Assembly (NCBI RefSeq): GCF_017995515.1
Contig: NZ_JAGOIT010000029.1
Location: 1-36,886 of the forward strand
Origin: Propionivibrio sp.
Lineage (GTDB): Bacteria > Pseudomonadota > Gammaproteobacteria > Burkholderiales > Rhodocyclaceae
Reading direction: 5' to 3'
DNA: 36,886 nucleotides
A program made the position numbers and the translations under genes. Positions 17,460 through 26,197 of the stretch are shown one piece after another. Position 1 is the first letter of the stretch. Every line of letters starts with the position of its first letter. The notes under the pieces are model-generated. The model ran no database searches. It was not told the DNA's origin and worked only from the letters and a program-made list of their open reading frames with translations.

Positions 17460-18530
17460 ATGAGCAAGAAAATACTGGCTTCTGCACTCATGGCCTTCGG
17501 CCTGCTTTCCGCGGCGCCGATGATGGCGACTGCCGCCGATCTCAAGGTCGGCATGGTGACCGACTCGGGTTCGATCGACGACAAGTCGTTCAACCAGGGC
17601 ACCTGGGAAGGCATCAAGAAAGCGGTCAAGGATCTCGGCGTCAAATCGAAGTATCTCAAGCCGGGCGGCACGACCGAAGCCGATTACGTCAAGGAAATCA
17701 GCAACCTGAACGACGCCGGTTTCAGCCTGATCGTGACGCCGGGCTTCAAGTTCGAATCGGCGATCTTCGTCGCGCAGGACAAGTACCCGAAGACCAAGTT
17801 CGTCCTGATCGACGGCAGCCCGAACAACGGCGTGTTCGACGCGACGCGCAAGGAAAAGGTCGGCTCGAACACCGTCTCGATCTTCTTCGCCGAGCATGAG
17901 TCGGGCTTCCTGGCGGGTGTGGCTTCCGCGCTGCAGATCAAGGAAGGCGACTTCGGCTTCATCGGCGGCATGGAAATTCCGCCGGTGCAGAAGTTCAACT
18001 GGGGCTTCCAGCAAGGCGTCGCTTACGCCAACCAGAGCCTCGGCACCAAGGTCAGCATGAAGGCCGAGAACGTCATCTACCAGGGCACTTTCAACGACGT
18101 CGCCGCCGGCCAGCAACTCGCCGCGCAGATGTACGACCGCGGCGTCAAGGTGATCTTCGCCGCCGCCGGCGGCGTCGGCGTCGGCGCGATCAACGAGGCC
18201 AAGGCGCGCGCCGCCAAGGGGGCCTGGATCGTCGGCGTCGACGTCGACCAGTACTCGCAGGGCATCTACAAGGGCGACAAGTCGATCATCCTGACCTCGG
18301 CAATGAAGCGCATCGACACCGCCGCCTACGACATGATCAAGGCGGAAAAGGAAGGCAAGCTTCCGGGCGGACAGACGCTGATTTTCGACGCGAAGAAGGA
18401 CGGCGTCGGCATCCCGGCGACCAACCCGAACCTCTCCGCCGACGTGTCGAAGAAGGTCGCCGATGTGCTGGCTGACCTCAAGGCCGGCAAGATCACCGTT
18501 GCCGCAGAAAAGGGCAACCTGATCAAGTAA
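17460..18530 (+). CDS. BMP-family nucleoside-binding protein of the ABC importer
   Basis: A 356-residue periplasmic binding protein of the basic membrane protein (BmpA/PnrA) family, which captures purine and other nucleosides for the importer. Residues 1-26 are a signal peptide (basic start, hydrophobic core, ATAA cleavage site before DLKVGMV). There is no lipobox Cys, so it should be soluble in the periplasm, unlike the lipoprotein members of Gram-positives and spirochaetes. Family motifs are GSIDDKSFNQGTWEG (about 37-51), ISNLNDAGFSLIVTPG, FIGGMEIPPV and VGVDVDQY. AGGAG lies 8 bases before the ATG. It is the last gene of the operon, separated from cdd by a REP pair and closed by a strong terminator. 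Placement at the end of the operon is the reverse of the common order, where it comes first. Confidence 0.93.
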   Translation: MSKKILASALMAFGLLSAAPMMATAADLKVGMVTDSGSIDDKSFNQGTWEGIKKAVKDLGVKSKYLKPGGTTEADYVKEISNLNDAGFSLIVTPGFKFESAIFVAQDKYPKTKFVLIDGSPNNGVFDATRKEKVGSNTVSIFFAEHESGFLAGVASALQIKEGDFGFIGGMEIPPVQKFNWGFQQGVAYANQSLGTKVSMKAENVIYQGTFNDVAAGQQLAAQMYDRGVKVIFAAAGGVGVGAINEAKARAAKGAWIVGVDVDQYSQGIYKGDKSIILTSAMKRIDTAAYDMIKAEKEGKLPGGQTLIFDAKKDGVGIPATNPNLSADVSKKVADVLADLKAGKITVAAEKGNLIK

Positions 18531-18571
18531 GGTGCGACGTCCGATGCGACGTTAGAACTGATCCAATAACA

Positions 18572-18604
18572 CGGGGGAGTCGCGGGCGGCTCCCCCGTTT
18601 TATT
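18572..18604 (+). terminator. Rho-independent terminator of the nucleoside operon
   Basis: A perfect 8-bp stem (CGGGGGAG at 18572-18579 with CTCCCCCG at 18590-18597) and a 10-base loop are followed by TTTTATT. It lies 42 bases after the stop of the binding-protein gene. Confidence 0.92.
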
Positions 18605-18672
18605 GACGGTTCGCCATGGTCGGCGTGGCTGTCACCCGCCATGTGCATGCAGACTTCATGCCCCCGGCGTGC

Positions 18673-18678
18673 TATGAT
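18673..18678 (+). promoter_or_regulatory. Possible -10 element before the response regulator operon
   Basis: TATGAT, five of six matches to the -10 consensus, lies 54 bases before the regulator ATG. No convincing -35 is at the right spacing. Confidence 0.35.
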
Positions 18679-18731
18679 CGCGGCCTATTCCCGTCGATCC
18701 ATCCGGGGCGACTCCTCCTGCCATACACACC

Positions 18732-19430
18732 ATGAGAATTGCCTACCTCGAGGACGAGGTCGAGACGGCGGCCTGCGTTGCCAGCTGGCTGCGTGATGCC
18801 GGCTACCAGGTCGAGATCTTCCATAGCGGCGAAGCATGCGCGCGCGCGGTGATCGGCGACCGTTTCGACGCCGTGCTGCTCGACTGGATGGTGCCCGATC
18901 TGCCCGGTACCGAGGTCTTGGCGCGGCTTCAGATCAAGCTGCGGCAGGCGATGCCGCCGGTCGTCTTCGCGACCGGACGTGACAGCGAGGACGACGTCGT
19001 CGCCGTGCTGGCGGCGGGTGCCGACGACTATGTGATCAAACCGCTTTCGCAGCGCGTGCTGCTGGCCCGTCTGCAAGCCGTGCTGCGCCGGACGGGCGGA
19101 GCCCCGGAGTCTTCTTCGGTGCAGGAATTCGGACGGCTGACGGTCGATTTTGAACGCCGCCAGTTTCGCATCGAAGGCAAGAGCATCACGCTGACCGAGC
19201 GTGAAACGGATCTGGCGCTGCACTTCTTCCGCTCGCCCGGTCGTCTGCTGACGCGCGACCATCTCATCCAGGTCGTCTGGTCGACGACGCCGCTGATCGA
19301 TACGCGGACGGTCGACGTCCATGTCAGCACCCTGCGCCGCAAGCTCGGCCTGACCCCGGAATTCGGCTGGCGATTGGTGTCGATCTACGGCCTGGGTTAC
19401 CGTCTCGAACGTCAAAAGGAATCGCTATGA
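18732..19430 (+). CDS. OmpR-type response regulator
   Basis: A 232-residue two-component regulator. The receiver domain (1-120) has the acidic pocket Glu7-Asp8, the phosphoacceptor Asp51 in LLDWMVPD, Thr81 in FATGRD and Lys103 in VIKP. The C-terminal winged helix (about 130-228) has the OmpR-type ending: RTVDVHVSTLRRKL, then the wing GWRLVSIYGLGYRL. All phosphotransfer residues are intact. Its stop overlaps the start of the LysM/FecR gene by ATGA, and the histidine kinase is the third gene, so the exported protein is built into the operon between regulator and kinase. The target genes are not visible. Confidence 0.92.
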   Translation: MRIAYLEDEVETAACVASWLRDAGYQVEIFHSGEACARAVIGDRFDAVLLDWMVPDLPGTEVLARLQIKLRQAMPPVVFATGRDSEDDVVAVLAAGADDYVIKPLSQRVLLARLQAVLRRTGGAPESSSVQEFGRLTVDFERRQFRIEGKSITLTERETDLALHFFRSPGRLLTRDHLIQVVWSTTPLIDTRTVDVHVSTLRRKLGLTPEFGWRLVSIYGLGYRLERQKESL

Positions 19431-21064
19431 AAGCCCCGTCATTCCGCCGCTGGCTGCGCATCGCCGTGCTTGCGACCGCGCTCGGCAGTGCGGCGCTCCG
19501 GGCCGACGAGGCGCCGGCGTGGCGCTACACGGTCAAGTCGGGCGATAACCTGATCAACATCGCCGCGCGCTATTTCGCCCGCGCCGATCAGTGGCCGAAG
19601 GTGCAGAAGGCCAATAACATCGCCGATCCGAACCGGATTCTGCCGGGTACCGTCCTGCGGATTTCGCCCGAACTCTTGCACAAGACGCCGGGAGAGGCGC
19701 TGCTGGAAAGCGTGAGCGGCAGCGTGCGCTGGCGCATGGTCGACGGCGACTGGCAAACGGCGGAGAACGGCCAGCAGCTCGTTGCCGGCAGCGCACTCGA
19801 GACGCTCGACGACGCGAGCGCGCTGCTGAGACTCGCCGACGGCAGCAAGATCGTGCTGGCGCCGAATACGCAGCTCTCGCTCGACGCCTTGACGCTCTAC
19901 GCGGGCGGGCTCATGGCCGATACGCGCATGCGCCTGCAGCGCGGACAAACGACGGTGGGGGCCAATCCCGAGCAGCGCGAGAACCAGCATCTCCGTATCG
20001 AGACGCCGTCGGCGCAGGCCGTCGTCCGCGGCACGCACTTCCGCCTTGGTGCCGATGACGAAGTGACCCGCGAAGAAACGCTCGGCGGTCTGGTCGGCGT
20101 GAGCGGTGCGGGCAAGGCCGTGCGTGTGCCGGCCGGATCGGGGACGATTGCGCGCGCCGGCGAAGCGCCGATCGAGCCGGTGCCGCTGCTTACCGCGGCC
20201 GATGTTTCGGGCTTGCCGAAGCGCTTCGAGCATCTGCCGATGCGCTTCCCGCTGCCCGCGTTGTCGGGTGCGACGTCGTGGCAGGGCGAGGTCGCGCAGG
20301 ATGAGTCGTTCGACCGTATCCTGCTCGCCAAGTCGGCGCGAGGCGAAATGCTCACGCTCGCCGACCTGCCCAACGGCGACTACGTCCTGCGTTTGCGTGC
20401 CGTTGACGGCAACGGTTTGCAGGGCTTCGATGCCGCGCATCGTTTCACGGTGTTCGCGCGCCCATTCCCGCCCGGAATCAACACGCCGGGCGACGCGGCG
20501 ACGGTGCGCGATGCGCGGGCGAAATTCGCCTGGACCAACGTGCTCGACATCGAGCGTTACCGCGTACAAGTTGCGCGCACGTCCGATTTCGCCGAGCTTC
20601 TTTACGACGAGACGTTGAGCGGCGAGGCCTGGCAGACGCCGGAAGAACTCCCTCCGGGTCAGCTCCACTGGCGCGCGGCGAGCATCGCGGCCGACGGGAA
20701 GCAGGGGCCGTGGAGCGTACCCGCCACCTTCATCTACAAACCCGGTCCCGGCGCCGTCGATGTCGGCCGCTCGGCGCTGCAGATCGAGTCGGAAACGCTC
20801 AATCTCAAGCTGCCGCCACCGCCGGATGGGCTGGGCTACGAGGCCGTCGTTTCTTCCGACAAGCAGCTGGAATCGCCTTTGGGTCAAGCGAGCGCGGACG
20901 ACGGGCAGCTCGAGCTGCCGCGGCCAGGGGTCGGCACTTACTATCTCGGCGTTCGTCTCGTTGATCGTGCCGACAACACGCCGGGGCCGTTCGCCGTGCA
21001 GAAGATCGAGATCCCGCCGAGCAAGCTGTGGTTGATGCTTCTGCTGGTGCCGTTCGGTCTGTGA
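19427..21064 (+). CDS. Exported LysM/FecR-domain protein
   Basis: A 545-residue envelope protein. Residues 1-26 form a signal peptide (AVLATALGSAALRA before DEAP). A LysM peptidoglycan-binding domain follows at 32-79 (YTVKSGDNLINIAARYF through NRILPGTVLRI). A FecR-like domain covers about 93-215, with the diagnostic IETPSAQAVVRGTHFRL near 191-207. The remaining third is made of beta-rich repeats with fibronectin/Ig-like features (LRAVDGNGLQGF; RVQVARTSDFAELLYDE). A hydrophobic C-terminus (SKLWLMLLLVPFGL) could be a short membrane tail. Co-translation with the response regulator and the following CHASE2 kinase suggests it takes part in signal input at the cell wall. The function is not known; the domain calls are firm. 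Confidence 0.82.
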   Translation: MKAPSFRRWLRIAVLATALGSAALRADEAPAWRYTVKSGDNLINIAARYFARADQWPKVQKANNIADPNRILPGTVLRISPELLHKTPGEALLESVSGSVRWRMVDGDWQTAENGQQLVAGSALETLDDASALLRLADGSKIVLAPNTQLSLDALTLYAGGLMADTRMRLQRGQTTVGANPEQRENQHLRIETPSAQAVVRGTHFRLGADDEVTREETLGGLVGVSGAGKAVRVPAGSGTIARAGEAPIEPVPLLTAADVSGLPKRFEHLPMRFPLPALSGATSWQGEVAQDESFDRILLAKSARGEMLTLADLPNGDYVLRLRAVDGNGLQGFDAAHRFTVFARPFPPGINTPGDAATVRDARAKFAWTNVLDIERYRVQVARTSDFAELLYDETLSGEAWQTPEELPPGQLHWRAASIAADGKQGPWSVPATFIYKPGPGAVDVGRSALQIESETLNLKLPPPPDGLGYEAVVSSDKQLESPLGQASADDGQLELPRPGVGTYYLGVRLVDRADNTPGPFAVQKIEIPPSKLWLMLLLVPFGL

Positions 21065-21101
21065 TGCTTGTGCCCCGGCCTGAGGCTCGGCGTCGGGCAC
21101 G

Positions 21102-23063
21102 ATGACGGCGCAGCCACGGCGGCGTGCATCGCACGGCGAGTTGCGCGAACGCGGCGTCGTCGCCCTCGTGCTTTTCGTTGTCGCACTGGCCGTTACCTTC
21201 TCCGATGTGTTCGCGCGCATCGATCACCTGGTCTTCGATTTCGGCCAGCGGCTTGGGCAACGCCTGGCGACGGACGACGTCGTCATCGTCGCCGTCGATG
21301 AAGAGAGCCTTGCCCGGATCGGTCGCTGGCCCTGGTCGCGCAGCGTCCACGCGCGAGCGCTGCAGGCCATCTGTCGATCCGACCCGGCGGTGGTCGGGTT
21401 TGACGTCGCCTTTTCAGAGCCCGGACCCGAGCGCGCGGCCGACGCCGACCTGGCCAACGCGGTTGCCGACTGCCGGCGGGTAGTCCTGCCGCTCGTCATC
21501 GAAACGGCGCACGTGGGCGGCCAGCTGCTCGAGTCGCCGCCGATTCCCGGACTCGCCGCTGCCGCGGCCGGCATCGGGCGGGTGGGGGTGCGTCTGGGAG
21601 AAGAAGGCATCGCGCGCAGCGTCGATCTGCGCGAAGGCGTCGGCGTGGCGAGCTGGCCGCTGTTTGCCGCCGAGCTTTTGCGCGTCTCCGGTCGCCAATC
21701 GGTGCCTCCCGTGCTCGCCGTGCCTTCAGTCGGCGAGGTGCATGAACTTGTCCGTCAGGATGAACGGCGCATCGCCTACGCCGGGCCGCCGGGAAGCATC
21801 CCGCGCATCTCGTTCGCTCAGGTGCTCGACGGAAATGTGCCGCGTGCGACGTTCGCCGGGAAAACAGTGCTGATCGGTGCGACGGCGGTCGGTCTCGGCG
21901 ACTTCCTGCCGACGCCCGTCTCGGCGCGCGCCCAGCCAATGCCCGGCGTCGAGGTGCAGGGCAACGTCTTTCTGAGTTTGCGCGATGGGCGCCTGAGTCG
22001 TCCATTGCCGCTCTGGGCCTCAGCGCTCTGCTGCGCCGTGCTTGCCCTCTTGCCGCTTCTCTGGTTACCGCGCCTGATGCCGCTCGCTGGACTCGGTGCG
22101 AGCCTGTGCTGGATGCTGCTGCTCGTCGGCGGCAGCGCTTGGCAGGCGGCGTGGCTTCCCGTCTTCATCGCGCCGAGCGGCGCCTTTGCCGCCGGCTTGC
22201 TTGCCTTTCCGCTATGGAGCTGGCATCGGCTGGAGGCGGCGCGTCGTCACCTCGATCAGGAGTTGCGGCGGCTCGCAGAGCGTCTCGGCGCGGATCGAGC
22301 CGTGTCGGCCGACGCCGTGCAGCGCATGGGATTTGAAGAGCGGATCGCGTCGGTGCAGGCGGCGCAGCATCGCCTGCAGACGCTCGAGATGCAGCGTAAC
22401 GAGGCGTTGGCGTTCATATCGCACGATCTGCGCACTCCGCTGGCGAGCGTCGTCCAGAGGCTGGAGAGCGAGCCGCTGGTTGCTTCGACCAAACTGCTGC
22501 CGTCGCTGCGCCGGACGCAGGCGATGGCGCAGGACTTCCTGCACACGGCGCGAGCCGAGGCGCTGGAACCGGAGCGGATGGCCGTGCTCGATCTGGTCTC
22601 GCTGCTCGAACAGGCAGCCGACGAGCTCTATCCCGTCGCGGCGGCGCAGGGCCGCAAGATCCTGCGATCCTTGCCGGAAGACCCGGTCTGGATCAAGGGT
22701 GACTTTGCCGCACTCGAACGGTGCGCGATCAATCTGCTGCAGAACGCCCTGAACTATGCGCCGGACGGCGAGGCGATCCGGCTTGAAGTCAATAGCAGCG
22801 GTGGCGACACGGGCGAAGTTCGCTTCTGTGTCGTAAATAGCGGTCGGGAGTTTTCGGTGCAAGAGCGGCGGCTTCTCTTTCAGCGCTACCAGCGTGGCGA
22901 CGGAAGCGCTGGCCAGCCGCAAGGCGCGGGCCTCGGCCTCTACTTCGTGCGTACGGTCGCCGAAAAGCACGGCGGTCACGCCGACGTCGAATGCCGGGAC
23001 GGGCTTGTGTGCTTCCGGGTCAGCCTGCCCGCAATGAAGTGCGCGCCCGTCGTCGATGCCTGA
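21102..23063 (+). CDS. CHASE2-domain sensor histidine kinase
   Basis: A 653-residue membrane kinase. One N-terminal helix (about 19-37) is followed by an extracytoplasmic CHASE2 sensor domain (about 40-295, with VDEESLARIGRWPWSR). Three membrane helices come next (about 303-372), then a short coiled region and the kinase core. His441 lies in ISHDLRTPL, the N-box is NLLQNALNYAPDG (544-556) and the G2 box is GAGLGLYFVRTVAEKHGG. The G1 box, usually DxGxG, reads VVNSGREFS, so the nucleotide-contacting Asp is replaced (Asn579). The ATG at 21102 is 37 bases after the LysM/FecR stop. The likely partner is the OmpR-type regulator two genes upstream. It converges on the FHA gene with six bases between stops. 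Confidence 0.9.
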   Translation: MTAQPRRRASHGELRERGVVALVLFVVALAVTFSDVFARIDHLVFDFGQRLGQRLATDDVVIVAVDEESLARIGRWPWSRSVHARALQAICRSDPAVVGFDVAFSEPGPERAADADLANAVADCRRVVLPLVIETAHVGGQLLESPPIPGLAAAAAGIGRVGVRLGEEGIARSVDLREGVGVASWPLFAAELLRVSGRQSVPPVLAVPSVGEVHELVRQDERRIAYAGPPGSIPRISFAQVLDGNVPRATFAGKTVLIGATAVGLGDFLPTPVSARAQPMPGVEVQGNVFLSLRDGRLSRPLPLWASALCCAVLALLPLLWLPRLMPLAGLGASLCWMLLLVGGSAWQAAWLPVFIAPSGAFAAGLLAFPLWSWHRLEAARRHLDQELRRLAERLGADRAVSADAVQRMGFEERIASVQAAQHRLQTLEMQRNEALAFISHDLRTPLASVVQRLESEPLVASTKLLPSLRRTQAMAQDFLHTARAEALEPERMAVLDLVSLLEQAADELYPVAAAQGRKILRSLPEDPVWIKGDFAALERCAINLLQNALNYAPDGEAIRLEVNSSGGDTGEVRFCVVNSGREFSVQERRLLFQRYQRGDGSAGQPQGAGLGLYFVRTVAEKHGGHADVECRDGLVCFRVSLPAMKCAPVVDA

Positions 23064-23069
23064 AGCGCG

Positions 23070-23993
23070 TCAGCAGGCGTCGATTTCGAACTCGAATACG
23101 GCGTCGGGCAAGCTCTTGATCGAATGGCCGAAGGCGAGTCGGCCGTGGTTCGGCAGCCGGAACGGCTTGTCGCGGATCAGCACCTCGGCGCCGTCGGGCA
23201 TCTGGATACACGTGCCGTTGGCGCTCTGGTCGGTCAGGAAGCAGCCCTCGGAGCCAATTTCGACGAGTGCGTGCAGGCGCGATGCAAACGGGTTGCTCAG
23301 CACGATGTCGCAACCCGGGTCGCGGCCAAAGCTGGCACACGGATTCATTCGGCCGAACTCGAAACGCTGGCGGCCGCGAGAAAAAACGAGCGCGCAGGTC
23401 GTCGCGAGAGATGCGGGAGTTACGGGCGCGGGCGACAGGAGCGAGCGCATGAGTACGTGGTGCCAGTTGAGTATGTGCATCGGCAGATCGGTGCCTTCGT
23501 CGCGCTTGGCGAGGCTCGATTCGAGCAGCGAAGCCTCGAGTGTCCCGGCGACCAGGCTCGAAATCACGATGCCGTTGTCCGGGGCGTGTTCGGAAAGCTG
23601 CCTTGCCACGTCGAAGCCAAAACGCCGTTTGAGGTCGCGGCGCTCCGCCGGTTTGAGCAGCGACAACGAAACACGTGGGGACTGGTGCAGCGCCGCCCGA
23701 TGAATTCCGATCCGGAGTGCGAGATTGCCGCCGGCGACCTGCGGCAGGCCGGCACAGCGGCGCTGCATTTCACAGGCGCCGAGCACGGCGGCCTTGGCCG
23801 TGTTGAAGGACATCAGCAACAAGTCGTTGCTCCGCCGCGCGAGCTGTCCGTCGTAAGCGAGGGCAACCCGTTCCATCCGGTTCAAGCGTCGAGCCGCGGG
23901 TTGCCCTGCCATGGCTTCGTCAACGTCGGGCGCTTGAGTTTCGGCACGCTGCAACCATGCCCAGAGAACGTAGCCGCGTTTTCCCTCGCTCAT
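23070..23993 (-). CDS. FHA-domain protein with a degenerate cyclase-like N-terminal half
   Basis: A 307-residue cytoplasmic protein. The C-terminal third (about 200-300) is a forkhead-associated phosphothreonine-binding domain: Gly223-Arg-Asp, Ser238-Arg239-His, then Asn259-Gly-Thr, the usual contact residues. The N-terminal part (about 35-180) resembles a class III nucleotide cyclase homology domain (AYDGQLARRSNDLLLMSF; ALRIGIHRA), but I cannot find the metal-binding aspartates, so cyclase activity is doubtful. It reads towards the CHASE2 kinase operon, and CHASE2, FecR and FHA modules often occur near each other in betaproteobacteria. It may bind a phosphoprotein in the same signalling circuit. 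The 185-base gap upstream of its start has no gene. Confidence 0.78.
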   Translation of the reverse strand: MSEGKRGYVLWAWLQRAETQAPDVDEAMAGQPAARRLNRMERVALAYDGQLARRSNDLLLMSFNTAKAAVLGACEMQRRCAGLPQVAGGNLALRIGIHRAALHQSPRVSLSLLKPAERRDLKRRFGFDVARQLSEHAPDNGIVISSLVAGTLEASLLESSLAKRDEGTDLPMHILNWHHVLMRSLLSPAPVTPASLATTCALVFSRGRQRFEFGRMNPCASFGRDPGCDIVLSNPFASRLHALVEIGSEGCFLTDQSANGTCIQMPDGAEVLIRDKPFRLPNHGRLAFGHSIKSLPDAVFEFEIDAC

Positions 23994-24178
23994 TCAAATC
24001 GCCTTATCCGCTGACATGTACGCGCAAACCACTGCCTTACCCCGGAGAATGCGCCCGTCATCCGAACGGCCGGAATCAGGGGGGCGATCAAGAGCTTATC
24101 GGCGACCCGATCCATGCGAAAGAAATGTGAAACGGGTTTTACATTCGCCGTGCGGCGCCGCGCGCATGCTGCCGGCGA

Positions 24179-25279
24179 TCAGGGGTAGAAAACGTAGAGA
24201 CGGTAGCCAGCGGCCGCGATCTCCCTGGCTTCGATCCAGAGCCGGACGGTGAGGTCGGAGTTGGCGGCAAACGGCTGATTGGCCGGCGTTTTGGGCGAGA
24301 GATAGTCGGCCGGCGAAAAAACGCGGCGGGCAACGGCGGCGTCCTGCGTATCGGTCAGCGAGAGTTCCAGCGAAGGATAGGCCTGGCCGTAAGCCGCGCG
24401 ATTGCGCAGGGTCGCATTGAGCACCAGAAGATTGCCGTGCGCGGGGTCGTTCTGCAGACCCGACACTTCGATGCTGATCAGTTCGACGTGGCGCGGCAGC
24501 GGCAGATCACGGCCCAGCGCCTGGCTCGCCGAAGTGAGCAGCGGACGCAGGCTCGGCAGCGCCGTGGCGAGTTCGCTGCGGAAATGGAAAATGACTTGCC
24601 CGAGCAACGCCAATACGAGCAGCAGCGCGACGAGCACGAAGGGCCAGCGCGCCGGTTTGTCCGATGGAAGGGAGACTGGCGCTGCCATCACGCCTTCCGA
24701 CCACTTGCTGTAGCCGGGGATTTCGGTCGTCTCGCGCGGCATGATGAGGCCGGTGGCCTTGCCGAGTTCTTGCGCGGCGGATTCGCTCAAAGGGACGACC
24801 AACTCCTTCGCTTCGGCGGCTACTGCGGGAGCTTCGACAGTCGGTTCGTGTGCTTCCTCGGTGAGGATCGATTCGATCTTTGGCCCCGCCGTTGCGTCTT
24901 CGTCGGCTGACGAAATGTAGAAAGCGTCGTCCGGCTCATCCTCGCGGGCTTCCGGTGCTTCGAAGTCGAGCGACGGCTCCTGCGGGGCGTTGCCGGCGAC
25001 CTCGGCAAAGAAGGGCGCCGTGGCGACAATGGTCGGTTCGTGGGCGTCGGTCGTCGCCGCCGGAGCAGGGACGGTGTCTGTGCTGGCGAACGAAGGCGTC
25101 GGCGCGAGCGCGATGACCGGCGTGGGTACCGGCGTAACGGGCTTTTCCTCTTCCAGCAGGCTGTCGAGCGCGTTGAACACCGCCTGGCACTGGCCGCAGC
25201 GCACCTTGCCGGCGCGCGCTTTCATCTGTTCCGGCGTGATGCGGAAGACGGTCTGGCAGTTCGGGCAGCGCGACATCAT
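24179..25279 (-). CDS. DUF3426 zinc-ribbon membrane protein
   Basis: A 366-residue protein with an N-terminal MJ0042-type zinc ribbon (Cys5-x2-Cys8, Cys28-x2-Cys31). A long acidic Pro/Ala/Glu-rich linker (about 42-200), one membrane helix (about 212-232) and the periplasmic DUF3426 domain follow. That domain contains LPRHVELISIEVSGLQNDP and ends in REIAAAGYRLYVFYP. Two adjacent ATGs are possible starts (25279 and 25276). It lies 15 bases after prmA and closes the acc-prm operon, its usual neighbourhood in betaproteobacteria. The function is unknown. Confidence 0.87.
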   Translation of the reverse strand: MMSRCPNCQTVFRITPEQMKARAGKVRCGQCQAVFNALDSLLEEEKPVTPVPTPVIALAPTPSFASTDTVPAPAATTDAHEPTIVATAPFFAEVAGNAPQEPSLDFEAPEAREDEPDDAFYISSADEDATAGPKIESILTEEAHEPTVEAPAVAAEAKELVVPLSESAAQELGKATGLIMPRETTEIPGYSKWSEGVMAAPVSLPSDKPARWPFVLVALLLVLALLGQVIFHFRSELATALPSLRPLLTSASQALGRDLPLPRHVELISIEVSGLQNDPAHGNLLVLNATLRNRAAYGQAYPSLELSLTDTQDAAVARRVFSPADYLSPKTPANQPFAANSDLTVRLWIEAREIAAAGYRLYVFYP

Positions 25280-25294
25280 GGCGTTGGCGCTCGG

Positions 25295-26188
25295 TCAGGC
25301 AGCCTTCGAGCCGGCCAGGCAGACCCAGCCGTCGCGGGTATCGGCGACGGCGAGCGGGATGTATGGCGCGTAGCAGGCGATCAGGTCGTCCGCCTGCTCG
25401 GCGAGGATGCCGGAAAGGGCGAGCCGGCCGCCGGGCCGCACGTGCGAACAGATGGCCGGCGCAAGCGCCTTCAATGGGTTGGAGAGGATGTTGGCGACGA
25501 CGATGTCGAACTGCCCCCTGAGTTCCTTCGCCGAATCGTCGAAGTGTGCGGCGACCTCGTTGCGTTCGGCGTTGCCTCTGGCGGCGCTGACCGCCTGCAG
25601 GTCGATATCGACACCATGCACGTCGCCGGCGCCGAGCTTGGCCGCGGCGATCGCGAGAATGCCTGAACCGCAGCCGTAGTCGAGCATCGACTCGCCGCCC
25701 TTGACCGTGCGTTCGAGCCATTCGAGACACAGCCGGGTGGTCGGGTGCGAGCCGGTGCCGAAGGCCATGCCCGGATCGAGCACGAGCACGATGGCGTCCG
25801 GGTCGGGCGCTTCATGCCATGAAGGGACGATCCACAGGCGCTCGGAAACGCGAATCGGATCGAATTGCGCTTGAGTGAGCTGCACCCAGTTCTGCTCGAC
25901 GACTTCCTCCTGCGTAAACGGCGGAATGTCCTCGAGCCCGATCGTCTCGGCGCAGGCGGCGAGCAGTTCGTCCGGATCGGTCCCCTCGGCGAGCAGGGCG
26001 ACGACGCGCGAACGCTCCCAACCCGGCGTGGTGACCGAGCCCGGCTCGCCGAACTGCGGCGTTTCGCGTTCTGTCCCCGCATCGGCGTCCTCAATGCTCG
26101 CCGAGAGCGCGCCCGCTTCGAGCAGTGCGTCGGCGAGCGCGTCGGCGTGGTGGCAGTCGGTTTCGATGCAGATGGAGAGCCAGGACAT
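25295..26188 (-). CDS. prmA: Ribosomal protein L11 methyltransferase
   Basis: PrmA trimethylates ribosomal protein L11 with S-adenosylmethionine. The 297-residue protein has the N-terminal substrate-recognition domain ([27 protein letters not shown]) and the linker block [15 protein letters not shown]. The SAM-binding motif I is [13 protein letters not shown], followed by the NPPY-like ANILSNPL. The length and all conserved blocks match the family. It starts nine bases after accC and is clearly in the same operon, an arrangement common in betaproteobacteria. Confidence 0.94.
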   Translation of the reverse strand: MSWLSICIETDCHHADALADALLEAGALSASIEDADAGTERETPQFGEPGSVTTPGWERSRVVALLAEGTDPDELLAACAETIGLEDIPPFTQEEVVEQNWVQLTQAQFDPIRVSERLWIVPSWHEAPDPDAIVLVLDPGMAFGTGSHPTTRLCLEWLERTVKGGESMLDYGCGSGILAIAAAKLGAGDVHGVDIDLQAVSAARGNAERNEVAAHFDDSAKELRGQFDIVVANILSNPLKALAPAICSHVRPGGRLALSGILAEQADDLIACYAPYIPLAVADTRDGWVCLAGSKAA

Positions 26189-26197
26189 TTTTACGTC

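Noticed and set aside
23070-23993. Active adenylate cyclase
   Set aside because: The N-terminal half resembles a cyclase homology domain, but the metal-binding aspartates could not be found.
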